NCBI GenBank assembly: GCA_034180345.1
Contig: JAXFOQ010000021.1
Coordinates: forward strand, 1 to 64,000
Direction of reading: 5' to 3'
Length of the DNA stretch: 64,000 bases
DNA from: RGIG5681 sp034180345
Lineage (GTDB): Bacteria; Bacillota_I; Bacilli_A; Erysipelotrichales; Erysipelotrichaceae
The position numbers were made by a program, and so were the translations under genes. Below, in pieces: positions 33,739 through 42,720 of this stretch. The notes beneath the pieces are model-generated. The model was not told where the DNA came from, ran no database searches, and saw only the letters and a list, made by a program, of their open reading frames with translations. Numbering within the stretch: the first letter of the stretch is position 1; every line of letters begins with the position of its first letter.

Positions 33739-34572
33739 ATGGCTATTAAAAAGTATAAGCCAACTACTCCTGGTAGACGCGGGATGACAGGTCTTACCTT
33801 TGAAGAAATTACAAAGAAAACTCCAGAAAAGAGTCTTTGTGTAAGTTTCTCAAAGTCTGGCGGTCGTAACAACACAGGAAGAATTACAACAAGACATCAT
33901 GGCGGTGGACATAAACAACTTTACCGCTTAGTTGATTTCAAAAGAAATAAAGATGACATCATCGCTACAGTAAAGGCAATTGAATACGATCCAAATCGTA
34001 ATGCCAATATCGCCTTAGTATGTTATGCCGATGGTGAAAAACGCTATATTCTTGCTCCAAAAGATTTAAAGGTTGGAACAAAAATTATCAGTGGCGTTAA
34101 AGCTGATATTAAAGTTGGTAACTGTATGGAAATGGGTAATATGCCTGAAGGTACAATTATCCACAATATCGAATTAAAGGCTGGTAAGGGCGGACAACTT
34201 GCAAGAGCTGCCGGTTGTAGTGCTCAAATTCTTGGTTTCGAAAATAAATATGTAACTATTCGTTTATCAAGTGGCGAAGTTAGAAAATTATTCGCTAACT
34301 GCCGTGCAACTATCGGTCAAGTTGGTAATGAAGATTTCAGCTTAATTAATTATGGTAAAGCAGGACGCACTAGATGGTTAGGCATTAGACCTACAGTTCG
34401 TGGTTCTGTAATGAATCCAAACGATCACCCTCACGGTGGTGGTGAAGGACGCACTCCAATCGGTCGTAAATCACCTATGACTCCTTGGGGTAAAAAGGCT
34501 ATGGGTGTTAAAACTCGTAAAACAAAGAAAGCTTCTGATAAATTAATCGTTAGAAGAAGAAATGGTAAATAG
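33739..34572 (+). CDS. rplB: 50S ribosomal protein L2
   Basis: A 277-residue L2, essential for subunit joining and the peptidyl transferase centre. It starts with IKKYKPTTPGRRG and carries GGHKQLYR, LARAAG and the signature NPNDHPHGGGEGR with the conserved histidine near residue 230. AAGGAGG precedes ATG 33739. A 63-bp gap to rplW is the longest in this part of the operon. Confidence 0.97.
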   Translation: MAIKKYKPTTPGRRGMTGLTFEEITKKTPEKSLCVSFSKSGGRNNTGRITTRHHGGGHKQLYRLVDFKRNKDDIIATVKAIEYDPNRNANIALVCYADGEKRYILAPKDLKVGTKIISGVKADIKVGNCMEMGNMPEGTIIHNIELKAGKGGQLARAAGCSAQILGFENKYVTIRLSSGEVRKLFANCRATIGQVGNEDFSLINYGKAGRTRWLGIRPTVRGSVMNPNDHPHGGGEGRTPIGRKSPMTPWGKKAMGVKTRKTKKASDKLIVRRRNGK

Positions 34573-34589
34573 GAAAGGAGTAGATTAAC

Positions 34590-34859
34590 ATGAGTAGAAG
34601 TCTTAAAAAAGGGCCATTCTGTGATGAACACTTAATGAAAAAAGTTGAAGCATTGAATGCTGCTGGTAAAAAAGAAGTTATTAAAACTTGGTCTCGTAGA
34701 TCAACAATCTTTCCTGAATTTGTTGAGCATACATTCGCTGTTCACAACGGTAAGGAACATGTTCCTGTTTATGTTACAGAAGATATGGTTGGTCATAAAT
34801 TAGGTGAGTTCGTCTTGACACGCAAATTCGGTGGACATGGCGACGATAAGAAGGCATAG
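34590..34859 (+). CDS. rpsS: 30S ribosomal protein S19
   Basis: An 89-residue S19 that sits in the 30S head with S13. Identified by MSRSLKKGPF, TWSRRSTIFPEFV, VYVTEDMVGHKLGEF and TRKFGGH. AAAGGAG precedes ATG 34590. Standard position between rplB and rplV. Confidence 0.97.
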   Translation: MSRSLKKGPFCDEHLMKKVEALNAAGKKEVIKTWSRRSTIFPEFVEHTFAVHNGKEHVPVYVTEDMVGHKLGEFVLTRKFGGHGDDKKA

Positions 34860-34869
34860 GAGGTAACAA

Positions 34870-35316
34870 ATGGCAGAAAAAGAAAAGAAGGCTAAAGCAA
34901 CAACTGCTAAGGCTACCAAAGCTAAAGCTACTAAGAAAGTAGCCAAGGCAACTAAAGCTGAAGTTGCCTCAGTAGATACAAATCGTACTGTTAAATCAAC
35001 AGCTAAGACTGTAAGAATTGCCGCTCGTAAAGTTAGAATTGTTCTTGACTTAATCAGAGGCAAGAATGTTGATGAAGCACTTGCTATCTTAACATTTACA
35101 CCAAATGCCGCTAGCGAACCAACACTTAAGGTTCTTAAGAGTGCCATCGCTAATGCTAAGCATAATCATCAATTAAATGAAGAAAAATTATTCGTTTGTG
35201 AGTGTTATGCAAATGAAGGTGTAACAATGAAACGCTTTAGACCACGCGCTAAAGGAAGTGCTGGTGCTATTATGAAGCGTACAAGCCACATCACGGTAGT
35301 GGTTAAGGAAAGATAG
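34870..35316 (+). CDS. rplV: 50S ribosomal protein L22 with lysine/alanine-rich N-terminal extension
   Basis: L22 lines the exit tunnel. The core (about residues 42-148) shows TVRIAARKVRIVLDLIRGK, LKSAIANAKHNH and MKRFRPRAKGSA in the tunnel loop. The protein is 148 residues against about 110 usual: the first 40 are a low-complexity AKAT-rich segment of K, A and T. GGAGGT before ATG 34870 and no internal start before the core make the extension real rather than a wrong start. The extension would lie on the ribosome surface. Confidence 0.95.
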   Translation: MAEKEKKAKATTAKATKAKATKKVAKATKAEVASVDTNRTVKSTAKTVRIAARKVRIVLDLIRGKNVDEALAILTFTPNAASEPTLKVLKSAIANAKHNHQLNEEKLFVCECYANEGVTMKRFRPRAKGSAGAIMKRTSHITVVVKER

Positions 35317-35324
35317 GAGGAAGC

Positions 35325-36122
35325 ATGGGTCAAAAAGTAAGTCCAATTGGATTAAGAGTTGGTATTATCCGTGATTGGGAATCACGCTGGTATGCTGAAA
35401 AAGATTACGGTACATTACTTCAAGAAGATATTAAAATTCGTAAATTACTTGATAAAGAATGTGGCCGTGAATATTTTGTATCGCGTGTTGAAATCGAAAG
35501 AAGTAAAAATCGTGTGGTATTGATTGTTAGAACAGCTCGCCCTGGTATGTTTGTTGGTGAAGATGGTGCTAAAATCAATGCTTTAAAAACAAAAATTGAA
35601 AAAATGATCAGTGGTAAACAAGTAGAAATCAAGATTGTTGAAGTTGCTAACCCTGATTTAGATGCAAATCTTGTTGCGAATAAGATTGCTAAAATGTTAG
35701 AAGAGCGTCAAAGCTTCCGTACAGCTCAAAAACGCACTATCCAACAAACAATGAGATCTGGTGCTAAGGGTATTAAAACTTCAGTATCTGGTCGTTTAGG
35801 TGGTGCTGATATTGCTCGTGCTGAAGGATATTCAGAAGGTGTTACTCCTTTACATACATTAAGAAGTGATATTGATTATGCTTGGGCTGAAGCTATGACT
35901 ACTTATGGTAAATTAGGTGTTAAAGTTTGGATTTGCCGTGGTGAAGTTTTACCTGGTCAAATGGTTGTTGAACCTGAAAAACCTAAGATGCCTAATAGAG
36001 GTCGCAATGATCGTAAGCGTCATCGTCCTCAAAGAAATCGCTTTGAAAACAAAGAACAAAAGGCAGAAGCAGTTGCTAAGGAAGATGCTCCTGTTGAAAC
36101 TAAGGAAAACGGAGGTAATTAA
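35325..36122 (+). CDS. rpsC: 30S ribosomal protein S3
   Basis: A 265-residue S3, part of the mRNA entry helicase site. It starts GQKVSPIGLRVGIIRDWESR; the KH domain contains RTARPGMFVGEDGAKI, and the C-domain GVKVWICRGEVLPG. The tail after about residue 215 is rich in arginine, lysine and glutamate and longer than in E. coli. GGAGGAAGC precedes ATG 35325. Confidence 0.97.
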   Translation: MGQKVSPIGLRVGIIRDWESRWYAEKDYGTLLQEDIKIRKLLDKECGREYFVSRVEIERSKNRVVLIVRTARPGMFVGEDGAKINALKTKIEKMISGKQVEIKIVEVANPDLDANLVANKIAKMLEERQSFRTAQKRTIQQTMRSGAKGIKTSVSGRLGGADIARAEGYSEGVTPLHTLRSDIDYAWAEAMTTYGKLGVKVWICRGEVLPGQMVVEPEKPKMPNRGRNDRKRHRPQRNRFENKEQKAEAVAKEDAPVETKENGGN

Positions 36123-36124
36123 TT

Positions 36125-36535
36125 ATGTTAATGCCTAATAGAACTAAATATCGCCGTCCACATCGCTTATCTTATGAGGGCAAATCAAAGGCTGGTCGTG
36201 AAGTTGCTTTTGGTGAATTTGGATTGGTAGCTTTAGATGGTGCTTATGTCAGCAATCGTCAAATTGAAGCAGCCCGTATTGCAATGACTCGTTATATGAA
36301 CCGTGGTGGTAAGGTTTGGATTAAAATCTTCCCTCACTTAGCTATAACTAAGAAACCACTTGAAGTTCGTATGGGTAGTGGTAAAGGTGCTCCTGAAGGT
36401 TGGGTAGCAGTTGTTCAAAAAGGTCGCGTTATGTTTGAAATTGGCGGCGTTAGTGAAGAAATTGCTCGTGAAGCATTCAGACTTGCATCTCATAAACTAC
36501 CAGTTAAATGTAAATTTATGAAGAAAGGTGAATAG
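36125..36535 (+). CDS. rplP: 50S ribosomal protein L16
   Basis: A 136-residue L16 near the A site. It begins MLMPNRTKYRRPHR and has VWIKIFPH, MGSGKGAPEGWVA and VSEEIAREAFRLASHKLP. The start lies 2 bp after rpsC, with GGAGGT in the rpsC end. The stop overlaps a GTG that is not used for rpmC. Confidence 0.97.
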   Translation: MLMPNRTKYRRPHRLSYEGKSKAGREVAFGEFGLVALDGAYVSNRQIEAARIAMTRYMNRGGKVWIKIFPHLAITKKPLEVRMGSGKGAPEGWVAVVQKGRVMFEIGGVSEEIAREAFRLASHKLPVKCKFMKKGE

Positions 36536-36537
36536 TG

Positions 36538-36738
36538 ATGAATATTAAAGAAATCAGAGAAATGAAAAATGAAGCTCTTGAAGCAGAAATCGTTACTTTA
36601 AAAGAAGAACTATTTAACCTTCGCTTTGAAAGAGCTACCGGTTCAATTGAAAATCCGATGCGCATTCGCGAAATTCGTAAAACAATTGCTAGAATCAAAA
36701 CAGTATTAACTGAAAGAAGTAATGTCAAGGAGGGCTAA
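36538..36738 (+). CDS. rpmC: 50S ribosomal protein L29
   Basis: A 66-residue L29, two helices at the tunnel exit. It contains LKEELFNLRFERATG and the IREIRKTIARIKTVL helix. A GTG at 36535 is in frame, but ATG 36538 fits the GAAAGGTG ribosome binding site and the family start. Located between rplP and rpsQ. Confidence 0.95.
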   Translation: MNIKEIREMKNEALEAEIVTLKEELFNLRFERATGSIENPMRIREIRKTIARIKTVLTERSNVKEG

Positions 36739-36741
36739 TAG

Positions 36742-37005
36742 ATGGAAAGAAATACTAAGAGAAGAGTGTTACGCGGAAAAGTTGTTTCTGACAAAATGGA
36801 TAAGACCATCGTTGTAGAAGTAAGTACGCACAAAAGCCATCCACTCTATGGCAAAAGAACTAAATTCAGTCGTAAATTTAAAGCCCATGATGAATTAAAC
36901 GAAGCGAGAATTGGTGATTCTGTAATCATTACTGAAACTCGTCCATTATCTCGTGATAAACACTTCCGTTTAGTTAAAATCGTTGAAAAGGCTATTATTC
37001 TTTAG
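36742..37005 (+). CDS. rpsQ: 30S ribosomal protein S17
   Basis: An 87-residue OB-fold primary rRNA-binding protein. Identified by LRGKVVSDKMDKTIVV, HPLYGKR and PLSRDKHFRLV. AGGAGG in the rpmC end precedes ATG 36742. Confidence 0.97.
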   Translation: MERNTKRRVLRGKVVSDKMDKTIVVEVSTHKSHPLYGKRTKFSRKFKAHDELNEARIGDSVIITETRPLSRDKHFRLVKIVEKAIIL

Positions 37006-37014
37006 GAGGTAAGT

Positions 37015-37383
37015 ATGATTCAAAATGAAACAAGATTAAAAGTTGCTGATAATACTGGTGCTAAAGAACTATTAGTTATTAGATGTTTAGGCGGCTCAAA
37101 AAGAAAATTCGCTAATATCGGTGATGTTGTTGTGTGTTCAGTAAAGATTGCACAACCTGGCGGATCTGTTAAAAAAGGCGATGTTGTTAAAGCGGTAATT
37201 GTTAGAACTAAATATGGTATTAGCCGTGAAAATGGTTCATTAATCAAATTTGATGATAACGCAGCCGTAATTATAAAAGATGATAAGACGCCAAAAGGAA
37301 CTCGTATTTTCGGTCCTGTGGCGCGTGAACTTCGTGATAAAGAATATATGAAAATTGTATCTTTAGCACCAGAAGTATTATAG
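37015..37383 (+). CDS. rplN: 50S ribosomal protein L14
   Basis: A 122-residue L14 of the subunit interface. It begins MIQNETRLKVADNTGAKE and has GDVVVCSVKIAQPGG, IVRTKYG and RIFGPVARELR. The first gene of the spc part of the superoperon. GGAGG precedes ATG 37015. Confidence 0.97.
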   Translation: MIQNETRLKVADNTGAKELLVIRCLGGSKRKFANIGDVVVCSVKIAQPGGSVKKGDVVKAVIVRTKYGISRENGSLIKFDDNAAVIIKDDKTPKGTRIFGPVARELRDKEYMKIVSLAPEVL

Positions 37384-37395
37384 GAGGACTTTAAG

Positions 37396-37716
37396 ATGAA
37401 TATTAAAAAAGGTGATAAAGTTAAAGTCATTACAGGACATTACAAAGGTACCATCGGTGAAGTTGTTGAAGTCTTACCTAAAGTAGAAAAAGTAATTATC
37501 GACGGTGTCAATATGGCTAAGAAACATTTAAAACCATCTCAAGTAAATCCTGATGGTGGTATTGTTGAAAAAGCTATGCCTATTCATGTATCAAATGTAA
37601 TGCTTTATGATGCTAAAGCCAAAGTTGCAAGTCGTATTGGCTTTAAAGAAGAAAAAGGCAAAAAGGTTAGATATTATAAAAAATCTGGCAATGTAGTTAA
37701 AGGGGGTAAAAAATAA
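37396..37716 (+). CDS. rplX: 50S ribosomal protein L24
   Basis: A 106-residue L24, an assembly initiator. The KOW motif is KKGDKVKVITGHYKGTIGEV in the N-terminus; VNMAKKHLKPSQ and GGIVEKAMPIHVSNV follow. The stop overlaps the rplE start (TAATG). Confidence 0.97.
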   Translation: MNIKKGDKVKVITGHYKGTIGEVVEVLPKVEKVIIDGVNMAKKHLKPSQVNPDGGIVEKAMPIHVSNVMLYDAKAKVASRIGFKEEKGKKVRYYKKSGNVVKGGKK

Positions 37717-38255
37717 TGAACCGCCTACACGAAAAATACAACAACGAAATTAGAGCTAACTTAGTTAGTAAATTCAATTACTCTTCAGTAATGCAAGCAC
37801 CCAAACTTGAAAAGGTTGTTATTAACTTAGGTATTGGTGATGCGATCACAAATGCTAAAGCATTGGAAGAAGCAGTAACAGAATTAACAGCAATCGCTGG
37901 TCAAAAACCAGTTATTACTAAAGCTAAAAAATCAATCGCCAACTTCAAATTGCGTGAAGGTATGGAAATTGGTTGTAAGGTAACTTTGCGTGGTGAAAAA
38001 ATGTATGATTTCTTAGATAAATTATTCAATATTTCATTACCACGCGTGCGTGATTTTCACGGTGTCAGCAAGACTGCCTTTGATGGTCGTGGTAATTACA
38101 CACTTGGAGTTAAGGAACAAATTATATTCCCTGAAATTCAATACGATAAGGTACAACGCGTACGCGGTATGGACATCGTAATTGTTACATCAGCTAAAAC
38201 AAACGAAGAAGCGAAGGCATTATTAAGCGAACTTGGTATGCCGTTTGCTAAGTAG
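37716..38255 (+). CDS. rplE: 50S ribosomal protein L5
   Basis: A 179-residue L5, binding 5S rRNA. Identified by PKLEKVVINLGIGDA, ITKAKKSIANFKLREG and RVRDFHGVSKTAFDGRGNY. Its start overlaps the rplX stop by one base, so translation is coupled. Confidence 0.97.
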   Translation: MNRLHEKYNNEIRANLVSKFNYSSVMQAPKLEKVVINLGIGDAITNAKALEEAVTELTAIAGQKPVITKAKKSIANFKLREGMEIGCKVTLRGEKMYDFLDKLFNISLPRVRDFHGVSKTAFDGRGNYTLGVKEQIIFPEIQYDKVQRVRGMDIVIVTSAKTNEEAKALLSELGMPFAK

Positions 38256-38269
38256 GAGGAGAGAAAGTA

Positions 38270-38455
38270 ATGGCAAAAACATCAATGAAAGTCAAAGCTG
38301 CGCGTCCTGCTAAATTCTCAACTCGTGCTTACACTCGTTGCGAACGCTGTGGACGTCCACATTCTGTATTAAGAAAATATAAATTATGTCGTGTTTGCTT
38401 CCGTGAATTGGCTTATAAAGGTCAAATTCCAGGAGTTAAAAAGGCTAGTTGGTAA
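38270..38455 (+). CDS. rpsN: 30S ribosomal protein S14, zinc type
   Basis: A 61-residue S14 with a zinc site of CERC and CRVC pairs. This is the short C+ form of Gram-positives, not the longer form of E. coli. GGAGG precedes ATG 38270. Confidence 0.97.
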   Translation: MAKTSMKVKAARPAKFSTRAYTRCERCGRPHSVLRKYKLCRVCFRELAYKGQIPGVKKASW

Positions 38456-38473
38456 AGGAGGAATTCAAGTAAG

Positions 38474-38875
38474 ATGAATATTACAGATCCTATTGCGGAT
38501 ATGCTGACAAGAATCAGAAACGGTCTTGGTGCTACTCACGAAGAAGTTTCTATCCCTTACAGCAAAGTTAAAAGTGAAATTGCTAGAATTCTTAAAGAAG
38601 AAGGCTTTATCACAGACTATAAAATTACTGGAGAAACAGTAGTTACAAAACAAATCGTTGTAACACTAAAGTATGGCACTAATGGCCAAAAGGTTATTAA
38701 TGGTATCAAGAGAATTTCTAAACCTGGTTTAAGAGTTTATGCAAATTCTGGTGAGTTACCAAGAGTGTTAAATGGCTTAGGTATCGCGATTATCTCAACA
38801 TCTAGTGGTCTAATGACAGACCGTGATGCTCGTAAAAAACATATTGGCGGCGAAGTTGTTGCCTATGTGTGGTAA
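38474..38875 (+). CDS. rpsH: 30S ribosomal protein S8
   Basis: A 133-residue S8, often the spc-operon translational repressor. It starts with ITDPIADMLTRIRNG and ends with STSSGLMTDRDARK and GGEVVAYVW. GGAGG lies 15 nt before ATG 38474, with AAGTAAG between, a longer spacing than elsewhere in the operon. Confidence 0.97.
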   Translation: MNITDPIADMLTRIRNGLGATHEEVSIPYSKVKSEIARILKEEGFITDYKITGETVVTKQIVVTLKYGTNGQKVINGIKRISKPGLRVYANSGELPRVLNGLGIAIISTSSGLMTDRDARKKHIGGEVVAYVW

Positions 38876-38891
38876 TTAAAGGAGAAATTAA

Positions 38892-39434
38892 ATGTCACGT
38901 ATCGGGAATAAAACGATTACCATTCCTTCTGGTGTAGAAATTACAATTAAAGAAGGTAATGAGGTGATGGTAAAAGGACCTAAAGGTACTTTAACGCGTC
39001 AATTTAGTTCTTTAATCAACATTGAAGTTGAAAATGGAACTATCACTTGCAAGCGTGCAAATGAAGAAAAACACACTAAACAATTACATGGAACTACTCG
39101 TGCTTTACTTGCTAATATGATCGAAGGTGTTCATACTGGCTTTACTAAAGAACTTGAAGTTGTAGGTATTGGTTATAAAGCTGCCATCGCTGGAAATAAA
39201 TTAACTTTAAACTTAGGTTATGCAAATCCAGTTGAATATATCGTTGAAGACGGTGTTACAGTTGAATGTCCAAAAATCACTGAAATTAAAGTAAGTGGTA
39301 TCGACAAACAACGCGTTGGTGAAGTAGCTGCTAACATCCGTGGTTTTAGAAAACCTGAACCATATAAGGGTAAAGGTATTAAGTATAAGAATGAAATTAT
39401 CCGTCGTAAAGAAGGTAAGACGGCTGCTAAGTAA
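38892..39434 (+). CDS. rplF: 50S ribosomal protein L6
   Basis: A 180-residue L6, built of two repeats, near the sarcin-ricin loop. It starts SRIGNKTITIPSGV and includes EVVGIGYKA and PEPYKGKGIKY. AAAGGAG precedes ATG 38892. Confidence 0.97.
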   Translation: MSRIGNKTITIPSGVEITIKEGNEVMVKGPKGTLTRQFSSLINIEVENGTITCKRANEEKHTKQLHGTTRALLANMIEGVHTGFTKELEVVGIGYKAAIAGNKLTLNLGYANPVEYIVEDGVTVECPKITEIKVSGIDKQRVGEVAANIRGFRKPEPYKGKGIKYKNEIIRRKEGKTAAK

Positions 39435-39452
39435 GGAAGGGAGTAGAGTAGT

Positions 39453-39809
39453 ATGTTAAAAAAGATTTCAAAAAATGAGACTAGATTAAGAAGACATGCC
39501 CGCCTAAGAAAGAAAATTTCAGGCACGGCTACTTGCCCAAGACTTAGCGTTTTCCGTTCTAATGCTCATATTCATTGTCAAATTATTGATGATGTTGCAG
39601 GAAAAACATTAGTTTCTTGCAGTACCGTTGAACTAAAGAGTGCTAATGGTGGCAATATTAGTGCTGCTGTTGAAGTAGGCAAAGAAATTGCTAAACGCGC
39701 TCTTGCAAATAATATCGAAACAGTTGTCTTTGATCGCGGTGGTTATTTATACCATGGGCGCATTAAAGCCTTAGCTGAAGCCGCTCGTGAAGCTGGCTTG
39801 AAATTCTAG
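39453..39809 (+). CDS. rplR: 50S ribosomal protein L18
   Basis: A 118-residue 5S rRNA-binding protein. Identified by RRHARLRKKISGTA, RLSVFRSNAHIHCQIID and VFDRGGYLYHGRIKALAEAARE. AAGGGAG precedes ATG 39453. Confidence 0.97.
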   Translation: MLKKISKNETRLRRHARLRKKISGTATCPRLSVFRSNAHIHCQIIDDVAGKTLVSCSTVELKSANGGNISAAVEVGKEIAKRALANNIETVVFDRGGYLYHGRIKALAEAAREAGLKF

Positions 39810-39818
39810 GAGGGACTT

Positions 39819-40337
39819 ATGGATAATAGAAAACCAAGAAGAAGAGAAGCTGTCGAAAAAGAATTTGAAGAAAGAGTAGTTACTATTAACCGTGTTTCAA
39901 AAACAGTTAAGGGTGGACGCAGGATGCGTTTTACTGCTCTGGTTGTAATTGGAGATAAAAAGGGTCGTGTCGGTTACGGACTTGGTAAAGCCAACGAAGT
40001 ACCTGATGCAATTAAGAAGGCTCTTGAAGTTGCTAAAAAGAATGTTATTAGAATTCCACTTGTTAACGGACATACCACTATCCCACATCCAGTTATTGGA
40101 AAATATGGTGCTGGTGAAGTAATCTTAAAACCTGCAACTGAAGGTACTGGTGTTATTGCTGGTGGTGCTATTCGTGCTATTCTTGAATTGGCTGGTGTAA
40201 CTGATGTATTAACTAAATGCTTAGGTAGCCGCACTCCAATTAACATGGTTCATGCAACGATGGCAGCATTAGGCAACTTAAAAACTGTAAATGGCATTGC
40301 TCGTTTACGCGAAAAGAAAGTTGCAGAAATTAGATAA
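39819..40337 (+). CDS. rpsE: 30S ribosomal protein S5
   Basis: A 172-residue S5, part of the mRNA entry site and decoding fidelity. It has RVSKTVKGGRRMRFTALVV, GYGLGKA and GAIRAILELAG. In most bacteria rpmD (L30) follows; here rplO starts 12 bp after the stop. Confidence 0.97.
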   Translation: MDNRKPRRREAVEKEFEERVVTINRVSKTVKGGRRMRFTALVVIGDKKGRVGYGLGKANEVPDAIKKALEVAKKNVIRIPLVNGHTTIPHPVIGKYGAGEVILKPATEGTGVIAGGAIRAILELAGVTDVLTKCLGSRTPINMVHATMAALGNLKTVNGIARLREKKVAEIR

Positions 40338-40349
40338 GGAGGCCGAGTT

Positions 40350-40790
40350 ATGAATTTATATGAATTAAAATATAACGAGGGTGCTCGTAAAACAATTAAA
40401 CGCCTAGGACGCGGCCAAGGATCTGGTACTGGTAAAACTGCTGGTAAGGGTCATAAGGGTCAAAATGCTCGTTCTGGTGGAGGAGTTGCTATTGGATTTG
40501 AAGGTGGACAAACTCCTATCTATAAACGCATTCCTAAGCGTGGATTTACAAATTTTACCCGCAAAGTTTATACAGTTATTAATTTATCAGACTTAAACAA
40601 ATTCGAAGATGGTGCAACTGTTGATCCTGTTGTTCTAGTTGAATGTGGTTTAGTTAAGAAATTAAATGACGGTATTAAAGTCTTAGGCAAAGGAAGCTTA
40701 GAAAAGAAATTAGTGGTTAAATGCCATAAAATTTCTGTAAGTGCTAAAGAAGCTATTGAAAAAGTTGGTGGACAAGTAGAGGTATTATAA
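40350..40790 (+). CDS. rplO: 50S ribosomal protein L15
   Basis: A 146-residue L15, a late assembly protein. Glycine-rich N-terminal arm (RLGRGQGSGTGKTAGKGHKG) and GFEGGQTPIYKRIPKRGF. AAGGAGG precedes ATG 40350. Directly follows rpsE with rpmD missing between them. Confidence 0.97.
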   Translation: MNLYELKYNEGARKTIKRLGRGQGSGTGKTAGKGHKGQNARSGGGVAIGFEGGQTPIYKRIPKRGFTNFTRKVYTVINLSDLNKFEDGATVDPVVLVECGLVKKLNDGIKVLGKGSLEKKLVVKCHKISVSAKEAIEKVGGQVEVL

Positions 40791-40791
40791 G

Positions 40792-42057
40792 ATGATTAAA
40801 ACTTTTGTAGAGATATTCCAAAATAAGGATATTCGAAAAAAGATTTTATTTACCTTATTAATGCTGTTTGTTTATCGCTTAGGAACAGCCATTGTTGTTC
40901 CTGGGATTAATACTTCATCAATTAATCTTAGCGGTAATTCATTATTGAATATGATGAGTTTACTTGGTGGTGGGGCAATATCTCATATGAGTATATTTGC
41001 CTTGGGTGTTGGACCATATATCACCGCAAGTATCATCATTCAACTGTTGAGTATGGATATTATTCCGTACTTAACAGATTTGACTAAGGAAGGTAAAAAA
41101 GGCCAACGCGAAATTGATAAGATTACGCGTTATGCAGGGGTTGTTATGGCGCTGGTTCAAAGTTTCTTCATTGTGCAAACATTACAAGCACAATATAAGA
41201 TTATTGAAAATCCTGGATTTACCTCTTATTTATATGTAGCTATTATTTTTACCGCAGGAACAATGTTCTTGCTTTGGATTGGTGATCAAATCACAACCAA
41301 GGGTATCGGTAATGGTGTTTCAATTATAATATTTGCAGGTATTGTTTCAGATATGCCATTTACATTCTCAACAGTATTTAAAGGTTTAACAGGAACTGAT
41401 GCTGGTATGCTTAAATTCATTATTTATTTAATTATGTATTTAGTTATCATTATTCTAGTTACTGCTATGCAATTGGGACAACGCAAAATTCCAATTCAAT
41501 ACACTTCTTCAAGTGTTCAAAGCAGAAGTAAAGGTGATATGAATTATCTACCTTTAAAAATTAATAGCGCTTCAGTAATTCCAGTAATTTTCGCAAGTGC
41601 TTTAATTCAAGCTCCACAAATTATTCTTTCTTGGGTAAACCAAGGTTTATATCAAAAGTGGGCTAATATTTTAAGCTTTGATAAACCATATATATTGGTA
41701 TTTTACGGAGTCTTGATTATTGTGTTTACATTCTTCTACACAAATATGCAAGTAGATCCAGCTAAAATTGCAGAAGATTTCAATAAACAAAATACTTATA
41801 TCCCAGGCATAAGACCTGGTCGTGAAACAGAAGAATATGTTTCAAAGGTATTAAATCGAATTACCGTACTTGGCGCCTTGGCATTGACTGCGATTGCTTT
41901 AATTCCTTATATTGTTACTAACTTAACTGGTATGAATATGCGTGCTGCTATTGGTGGTACTGGTATTATTATCGTAGTTGGTATTGCGATGGAAACTTAT
42001 AAGCAACTTGTTGGTCAATTAACGCAAAAGGCATACAAAGGATTTATTGGCAAATAA
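40792..42057 (+). CDS. secY: Preprotein translocase subunit SecY
   Basis: A 421-residue channel protein with ten membrane segments, pairing with SecE (11665) and SecG. Conserved stretches are LGTAIVVPGIN, GALSHMS-like GGAISHMSIFALGVGPYI, RYAGVVMALVQ and IPGIRPGRETEEY in the cytoplasmic loop that meets SecA and ribosomes. It starts 1 bp after the rplO stop. Standard position before adk. Confidence 0.97.
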   Translation: MIKTFVEIFQNKDIRKKILFTLLMLFVYRLGTAIVVPGINTSSINLSGNSLLNMMSLLGGGAISHMSIFALGVGPYITASIIIQLLSMDIIPYLTDLTKEGKKGQREIDKITRYAGVVMALVQSFFIVQTLQAQYKIIENPGFTSYLYVAIIFTAGTMFLLWIGDQITTKGIGNGVSIIIFAGIVSDMPFTFSTVFKGLTGTDAGMLKFIIYLIMYLVIIILVTAMQLGQRKIPIQYTSSSVQSRSKGDMNYLPLKINSASVIPVIFASALIQAPQIILSWVNQGLYQKWANILSFDKPYILVFYGVLIIVFTFFYTNMQVDPAKIAEDFNKQNTYIPGIRPGRETEEYVSKVLNRITVLGALALTAIALIPYIVTNLTGMNMRAAIGGTGIIIVVGIAMETYKQLVGQLTQKAYKGFIGK

Positions 42058-42067
42058 GGAGTGTTGC

Positions 42068-42718
42068 ATGAATATACTTATTATGGGTGCACCTGGTGCT
42101 GGTAAAGGCACTATGTCTGAAAAAATTGTTGATGAATATGGTATTGTACATATATCAACAGGAGATATTTTAAGGGCAGCCGTAAAAGAGGAAAGTGAAT
42201 TAGGTTTAAAGGCTAAGGAATATATGGACAGGGGACAATTAGTTCCTGATCAACTAGTTGATAACATTATTCTGAATCGTTTAAACCAAGATGATATGAC
42301 TGAGGGATTTTTGATGGATGGCTATCCACGGACTATTTCTCAAGCAGAATCATTTGAAAAAATTTTAAGTAAGGTTGGTAAACATATTGATTGTGTTATT
42401 AATTTAGTGATTGATGAAGAAATGTTGGCTGATCGAATTACTGGAAGACGCGTTTGTCCGAAATGTAAAGCGATATATCACATCAATACTAAAAAGCCTA
42501 CTAAGGTAGGAATTTGTGATGAATGTGGCGATGGTCTTATTCAACGTAAAGACGATACCTTAGAAAGCTTAAAGATTCGTCTTGAGGCATATCATAAACA
42601 AACACAACCAATTATTGAACATTACAAGAAGCAGGGGTTGATTATCGATGTAGATGCCAATAATTCTGCATCTGAAGTCTTTAAAAATATCGCCAAAGCT
42701 TTGGAGAGTGTTAAATAA
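42068..42718 (+). CDS. adk: Adenylate kinase
   Basis: Interconverts AMP, ATP and ADP. The 216-residue protein has the P-loop GAPGAGKGT at residues 7-15, AMP-binding STGDILRAA, MDGYPRT, and a long LID with four zinc cysteines (CPKCKAIY and CDECG), the Gram-positive form. The frame is open to 42047, but AAGGAGTG before ATG 42068 and the family start decide it. Confidence 0.97.
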   Translation: MNILIMGAPGAGKGTMSEKIVDEYGIVHISTGDILRAAVKEESELGLKAKEYMDRGQLVPDQLVDNIILNRLNQDDMTEGFLMDGYPRTISQAESFEKILSKVGKHIDCVINLVIDEEMLADRITGRRVCPKCKAIYHINTKKPTKVGICDECGDGLIQRKDDTLESLKIRLEAYHKQTQPIIEHYKKQGLIIDVDANNSASEVFKNIAKALESVK

Positions 42719-42720
42719 AA

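Noticed and set aside
37020..37430. Long minus-strand frame across rplN and rplX
   Set aside because: It is antisense to well-supported ribosomal protein genes, has no ribosome binding site and encodes nothing recognisable. Other antisense frames across 24-45 kb were rejected for the same reason.
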